Of a stretch of 10,370 nucleotides of DNA, positions 7,269-10,370 are shown one piece after another. Made by a program: the position numbers and the translations under genes. The stretch's first letter is position 1. Each line of letters starts with the position of its first letter. The notes under the pieces are model-generated. The model saw only the letters and a list, made by a program, of their open reading frames with translations. It was not told the origin of the DNA and made no database searches. Origin of the DNA: an uncultured Acidimicrobiaceae bacterium (lineage in GTDB: Bacteria; Actinomycetota; Acidimicrobiia; Spongiisociales; UBA5794); assembly GCA_947258635.1 (NCBI GenBank), contig CAMYJM010000060.1, forward strand, positions 1 to 10,370, in the 5' to 3' direction.

Positions 7269-7784
7269 CTACAGGCCTCCGCTGTACTCGACGCAGCACT
7301 TCACGACGAGCTCGACATGTGAGATGTCCTTCGGCATGGCCGAGAACGTGGCCATCGTCTTGTCAGCGGAGATCTCCGCAGGCCAACAATCCTGGCCGGC
7401 CTTGTGGGCGGCGCGCATGATCTCACAGTCCTTGGGCACGTGGACCGTCGCTCTGCGGTCGTCGCCCGAGATGATGGCGCCCACCATGGAGTTGTCGCAC
7501 CGCTCCCAGTCCCCGTCCTGGATGCAGTCGTTACGACCGACGCCGCTGTCCCAGTGCCAGCGACCTTCGTAATCCGCCTTGATGCGGCATACCTTGTACG
7601 TGACACACTCCGGCGGCCGCGTCGTGGGGGGCGGGGTCGTTACCACCGACCCGCCCGTATGGCCGACCGCGCCCGCCGAGGCCATGTTGACGATCTGCAT
7701 CGTCGGTACGACCCAGGCGACTGCGCCTGCCTTCTTGAGGAAATCGCGCCTGCTCGCGCTGGACGAATCGTGGCTTTCTTGCAT
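7269..7784 (-). CDS. Tat-exported cysteine-rich protein of unknown function
   Basis: A 171-residue protein I do not recognise. It begins with a twin-arginine signal: SRRDFLKK at 11-18, a hydrophobic core AGAVAWVVP, and ASAGA (35-39), where signal peptidase I probably cuts. No lipobox cysteine is present. A Thr/Pro linker (about 46-59, TTPPPTTRPP) leads to a domain of about 110 residues with eight cysteines (60, 66, 87, 96, 120, 133, and the pair 163-164), enough for four disulfides. The domain is rich in Trp and charged residues. Tat export implies cytoplasmic folding or cofactor loading first. I chose the ATG at 7784, which places the RR motif near the N-terminus and has AGGGGG upstream; the frame is open to 7817. 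It is convergent with the PqqD-like gene; a functional link is only a possibility. Confidence 0.8.
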   Translation of the reverse strand: MQESHDSSSASRRDFLKKAGAVAWVVPTMQIVNMASAGAVGHTGGSVVTTPPPTTRPPECVTYKVCRIKADYEGRWHWDSGVGRNDCIQDGDWERCDNSMVGAIISGDDRRATVHVPKDCEIMRAAHKAGQDCWPAEISADKTMATFSAMPKDISHVELVVKCCVEYSGGL

Positions 7785-7793
7785 ACTCTGATG

Positions 7794-7808
7794 CCCCCTA
7801 GTTCTAGG
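7794..7808 (-). promoter_or_regulatory. RBS overlapped by a small inverted repeat
   Basis: The Shine-Dalgarno run GGGGG (7798-7794) of the Tat protein gene overlaps one arm of CCTAG (7797-7801) / CTAGG (7804-7808), a dyad with a 2-base centre. It could be a small operator or weakly mask the RBS. Further upstream a TACTAT -10-like box (7869-7864, minus strand) is the only promoter candidate, with a poor -35. I see nothing else clear in the gap up to 7982. Confidence 0.3.
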
Positions 7809-7982
7809 ACTCCCCACCGCTCCGGCAGCCTGACCGTCACGGCTTGATGTGTATCAGCGGAAGATAGTACGCCGGTCACGCACCGTACAGCAGGAATCCT
7901 GAGAATGGTCCAAAACTGATACCGCGAGCTAGCCATCTTTGGATCAACCCACGAGCGGCCAGAGCCACTTCGACTCGCGGCT

Positions 7983-9551
7983 TCAGCCCCGGTAGCGGCC
8001 GAAGACGCCCCGCAGCGCCCCCGACACCTCTCCCAACGTGGCTCCGCTTTCGAGAGCGGCTCGGATCGGGTAGAGCAGGTTGTCGACGCCGGCTGCGGCC
8101 GTGGCGATCGCCTCGAGTCGCGCGGTGGTGACGGCGGCGTCACGGTCGGCGCGGCGGCCGGCCAACCGATCCACCTGGGCCGCCTCCAGGGCCGGATCGA
8201 CGCCCAGCACCGGTATCGCCGGCTCGGCCTCGGTCGTGTACGCATTCACGCCGACGACCACGGACTCCTGTGAGTCGACGGCCCGGGCGGCGGCGTAGGC
8301 GGCCTCTTCTATCTCGCGCTGCTGGAACCCGGCTTCAATCGCCGCTTCCGCACCGCCGAGGCCGTCGATCTGGTCGATCAGCTTGCGGGCGTCGGCCTCC
8401 AGACGATCGGTCAGCGACTCGACGTAGTAGGAGCCCGCCAGCGGATCGACGGATCGGGTGACTCCGCTCTCGGCGGCGATCACCTGTTGGGTGCGCAGAG
8501 CCAGCAGAGCCGACTCCTCCGTGGGGAGGCCCAAGGCCTCGTCGTAGGAATTGGTGTGCAGCGACTGCGTTCCGCCAAGCACGGCTGCCAGGGCCTGCAG
8601 AGTCGTGCGCACCACGTTGTTGTGCGGCTGTTGTGCGGTGAGGGTCGACCCGGCCGTCTGCGTATGGAACCTCATTTTCCACGAGGCCGGGTTCTCGGCC
8701 CCGATATCGAGGCGCATCAAGCGGGCCCACAGCCGCCGCGCCGCCCGGAACTTGGCGACCTCTTCCAGCAGGTCGTTGTGGGAGTTCCAGAAGAAGGACA
8801 GACGGGGGGCGAAAGCATCGACGTCGAGGCCGGCCGCGGCCGCGGCCCGAACGTAGGCGAGCCCGTTGGCGATCGTGAACGCGATCTCTTGAGCCGCCGT
8901 CGAGCCGGCTTCGCGGATGTGATACCCGGAGATCGAGATCGTGTTCCAGTGGGGAAGCTCGGCCGCAGCATATGCCAGCAGATCGGTGACGAGACGCATG
9001 GAGGGCGCCACCGGGTAGATGTAGGTGCCGCGGGCGATGTACTCCTTGAGGATGTCGTTTTGGGTGGTGCCCCGAATGTCTTGGGGGGCGACGCCCTGCT
9101 CCTCGGCGACCAGCTGATACAGCAGAAGCAAGATCGGAGCGGTCGCGTTGATCGTCATCGAGGTGGTCACTTTGCCGAGCGGGATGCCGGCAAAGAGCGT
9201 CCTCATGTCGTCGATCGAGTCGATGGCGACGCCTACCTTGCCGACCTCACCATGGGCCATCGGATCGTCCGAGTCGAGCCCCATTTGGGTTGGCAGGTCG
9301 AAAGCCACCGACAGGCCGGTCTGCCCCGCGTCGAGCAGGGCGCGAAACCGGGCGTTGGTCTGCTCCGCGGTACCGAACCCGGCGTATTGGCGCATGGTCC
9401 AGGGGCGCCCTCGATACATGGACTCATAGGGTCCCCGGGTGTACGGATAGGCACCGGGCCGACCCAGCTGCTCGCCGGGGTCCCAACCGGCCAATGCCTC
9501 GGGCCCGGCGATGGCTGCCGCCCGCTCGGCGCCGTCGTCTCGAGTGGCCAA
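7983..9551 (-). CDS. Methylmalonyl-CoA mutase large (catalytic) subunit
   Basis: A 522-residue acyl-CoA mutase barrel without the C-terminal B12-binding domain, as in split enzymes whose cobalamin domain is a separate protein; single-chain enzymes exceed 700 residues. Recognised by SMYRGRPWTMRQYAGFGTAE (45-64), GQTGLSVAFDLPTQMGLDSD (77-96), GTTQNDILKEYIAR (161-174), ISISGYHIREAGST (205-218) and NSHNDLLEEVAKFRAARRLW (256-275). Tyr56, Arg174 and His211 align with Tyr89, Arg207 and His244 of the Propionibacterium enzyme. The Tyr/Arg pair holds the substrate carboxylate and is replaced in isobutyryl- and 2-hydroxyisobutyryl-CoA mutases, so (R)-methylmalonyl-CoA to succinyl-CoA is likely; ethylmalonyl-CoA is a lesser alternative. 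I prefer TTG 9551 because AGGAG (9561-9557) lies 5 bases before it. GTG 9557 and ATG 9617 are alternatives lacking a spaced RBS. The small subunit and its chaperone GTPase are not in view. Confidence 0.93.
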   Translation of the reverse strand: MATRDDGAERAAAIAGPEALAGWDPGEQLGRPGAYPYTRGPYESMYRGRPWTMRQYAGFGTAEQTNARFRALLDAGQTGLSVAFDLPTQMGLDSDDPMAHGEVGKVGVAIDSIDDMRTLFAGIPLGKVTTSMTINATAPILLLLYQLVAEEQGVAPQDIRGTTQNDILKEYIARGTYIYPVAPSMRLVTDLLAYAAAELPHWNTISISGYHIREAGSTAAQEIAFTIANGLAYVRAAAAAGLDVDAFAPRLSFFWNSHNDLLEEVAKFRAARRLWARLMRLDIGAENPASWKMRFHTQTAGSTLTAQQPHNNVVRTTLQALAAVLGGTQSLHTNSYDEALGLPTEESALLALRTQQVIAAESGVTRSVDPLAGSYYVESLTDRLEADARKLIDQIDGLGGAEAAIEAGFQQREIEEAAYAAARAVDSQESVVVGVNAYTTEAEPAIPVLGVDPALEAAQVDRLAGRRADRDAAVTTARLEAIATAAAGVDNLLYPIRAALESGATLGEVSGALRGVFGRYRG

Positions 9552-9556
9552 TCTCA

Positions 9557-9561
9557 CTCCT
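9557..9561 (-). promoter_or_regulatory. Ribosome binding site that sets the mutase start
   Basis: AGGAG on the minus strand, preceded by a purine-rich run, ends 5 bases before TTG 9551. It overlaps the alternative GTG at 9557, which argues against that start. ATG 9617 has no recognisable Shine-Dalgarno sequence and would add 22 residues that do not resemble the family. Confidence 0.6.
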
Positions 9562-9569
9562 CTTCTCTC

Positions 9570-9692
9570 GGAACCAATCGGGCAATACGCTGCGATACTG
9601 CCGGCGCTACCTAACATGAGCCGCTGCTGCCCATGATATGGGCCGCAGCCAACGTCGGCAGAACGCCTCTGATGCTAAACGAGGAACCAATC
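9570..9692. repeat. 10-bp direct repeat GGAACCAATC in a divergent region
   Basis: GGAACCAATC occurs at 9570-9579 and 9683-9692, 113 bases apart start to start. The copies flank the spacer between the mutase gene and the divergent penicillin-binding protein gene; one lies just upstream of the mutase RBS and the other about 40 bases before the PBP start candidate. They could be paired regulator sites or chance. Confidence 0.35.
9623..9649. repeat. 27-bp imperfect palindrome, candidate operator
   Basis: GCTGC-T-GCCCAT (9623-9634), centre GAT, ATGGGC-C-GCAGC (9638-9649): 12-base arms with a single mismatch. It lies midway between two divergent genes, where a terminator is not expected, so a regulator-binding dyad is more likely. 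A TATCAT box (9638-9633, minus strand), 5 of 6 to the -10 consensus, lies inside it and could serve the mutase gene, though no good -35 accompanies it. Confidence 0.4.
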
Positions 9693-9728
9693 CGGCCCTC
9701 ATGACGTCTTTGAGACAGGTACCAACCC

Positions 9729-10370
9729 TTGGATGAAAACATACATCTCGTCGAACGGAGAGAGCGTCGCGGCCGGCGACTGACGTCGCTCGCCCTACTC
9801 GGCGTCGCCGCTTGGCAGCCTCTCCGAGGTCTACACCTCCGACGGCGTACTCCTCGGCAAGCTGAGCGAGCGCAACAGCCAACCGGTCAGCCTCGACGAC
9901 GTCCCCCAGACCGTGATCGATGCCATCCTCGCCGCCGAGGACGCCGATTTCTTCGAACACAGCGGCATCGACTACGTGGCGATCATGCGGGCTGCACTCG
10001 AGATCTCTCGGGGAGGCAACATCCAGGGGGGGTCGACAATCACGCAGCAGGTCGTGAAGCAGAACTTCCTCACCGCAGACCAAACCCTCGAGCGCAAGAT
10101 CTGCGAGGCCGTCATCGCCGCCGAGCTCGAGGACCGCTACACCAAGGACCAGATTCTCGAGTTCTATCTCAACTCCATGTTCTTCGGTCAGAACGCCTAC
10201 GGCATCCAGGCCGCCGCTCAAGAGTATTGGGGCAAAGACCTCGAGGATGTCACCATCGCCGAGGCGGCCGCCATGGCTGCGCCGTTGCGGAACCCCTCGC
10301 TCTACAACCTGCGAACGAGGCCCGAGACGGTGCTGCGAGCGCGCAACTCGGCCATCACCCATATGGCGGT
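9729..10370 (+). CDS. Class A penicillin-binding protein (GT51), partial, 5' end out of frame
   Basis: The GT51 glycosyltransferase domain, which polymerises lipid II, is clear in the frame running to the right edge. It begins SLSEVYTSDGVLLGKL near 9820, then has motif 1 AAEDADFFEHSGID (catalytic Glu at 9937-9939), motif 2 GGSTITQQVVKQNFL (from 10027), an ERK..E motif, DQILEFYLNSMFFG and AYGIQAAAQEYWGK. That frame is closed upstream by TGA 9781-9783, and its first possible start is GTG 9913, inside the domain. The expected basic cytoplasmic tail and membrane helix are in another frame: from TTG 9729 it reads LDENIHLVERRERRGRRL then TSLALLGVAAW. Roughly half the helix and the linker to GT51 are missing. 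I infer an internal deletion with a frame change. The transpeptidase domain would lie beyond the edge. Confidence 0.8.
   Translation, partial: MDENIHLVERRERRGRRLTSLALLGVAAWQPLRGLHLRRRTPRQAERAQQPTGQPRRRPPDRDRCHPRRRGRRFLRTQRHRLRGDHAGCTRDLSGRQHPGGVDNHAAGREAELPHRRPNPRAQDLRGRHRRRARGPLHQGPDSRVLSQLHVLRSERLRHPGRRSRVLGQRPRGCHHRRGGRHGCAVAEPLALQPANEARDGAASAQLGHHPYGG

Noticed and set aside
7922..7980. CCGCGAG / CTCGCGG inverted repeat as a terminator of the upstream mutase gene
   Set aside because: Arms of only 7 bases separated by 45 bases, with no T-run; not a convincing hairpin.
8487..9614. Plus-strand open frame (375 codons) opposite the mutase gene
   Set aside because: Gly/Arg/His-rich shadow of a well-conserved enzyme; no recognisable domain or RBS support.
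9733..9783. ATG 9733 as the start of the PBP, in frame with GT51
   Set aside because: The frame hits TGA at 9781-9783 after 16 codons and encodes no basic tail or helix; the frame from TTG 9729 does.
9607..10362. Minus-strand open frame (251 codons) opposite the PBP gene
   Set aside because: The plus strand encodes an unmistakable GT51 domain over the same bases.
1..10370. CRISPR arrays, tRNA or rRNA genes, insertion sequences, integrases and attachment sites
   Set aside because: No regularly spaced repeats, no tRNA-like TTCGA/anticodon arrangement in the gaps, and no transposase or recombinase motifs in any frame.

Overview
The window is high-GC DNA that reads like a chromosomal segment of a Gram-positive, actinobacterial-type organism. 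The signs are GTG/TTG starts, a probable leaderless gene, an actinobacterial-style Tad operon and a split methylmalonyl-CoA mutase. An Acidimicrobiia-like lineage is my best guess, but no marker gene here fixes the taxonomy.

Positions 1-6741, minus strand (read right to left): a Tad (Flp-type IVb pilus) assembly operon headed by a NarL/LuxR response regulator. The order is regulator (6741-5947), a damaged TadE/TadG-like pseudopilin gene (5923-5457), cpaB/rcpC (5436-4621), tadZ/cpaE (4624-3425), tadA/cpaF (3428-2061), a tadB fused to a secreted von Willebrand A domain (2064-115), and the first 38 codons of tadC (115-1). From cpaB onward each stop codon overlaps the next start (ATGA, ATGA, GTGA, TGATG), so the machine is translated as one coupled block. 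CpaB would cross the envelope, TadZ would place the apparatus, TadA would power it, and TadB/TadC would form the membrane platform. No flp prepilin, prepilin peptidase or intact pseudopilin is in view.

Positions 6742-7784: a small accessory island. A divergent promoter region with nested inverted repeats separates the regulator from a PqqD-family gene on the plus strand, which is probably leaderless. This gene converges on a minus-strand gene for a Tat-exported protein with eight cysteines. A perfect 30-bp palindrome, a likely bidirectional terminator, lies between them. PqqD proteins usually bind peptide precursors for radical-SAM or other RiPP enzymes, but no such partner is in the window.

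Positions 7983-9551, minus strand: the large (catalytic, B12-domain-less) subunit of a methylmalonyl-CoA mutase-type enzyme, with the Tyr/Arg pair expected for a dicarboxylyl-CoA substrate. A divergent region with a 27-bp imperfect palindrome and a 10-bp direct repeat separates it from the start of a class A penicillin-binding protein (plus strand, running off the right edge). The 5' end of that gene is out of frame with its GT51 domain.

The most notable points are the VWA-TadB fusion, the two membrane-anchored genes with similar internal lesions (the pseudopilin and the PBP), and the PqqD / Cys-rich Tat protein pair beside a Tad-operon regulator. I see no tRNA, rRNA, CRISPR array, transposase or integrase.
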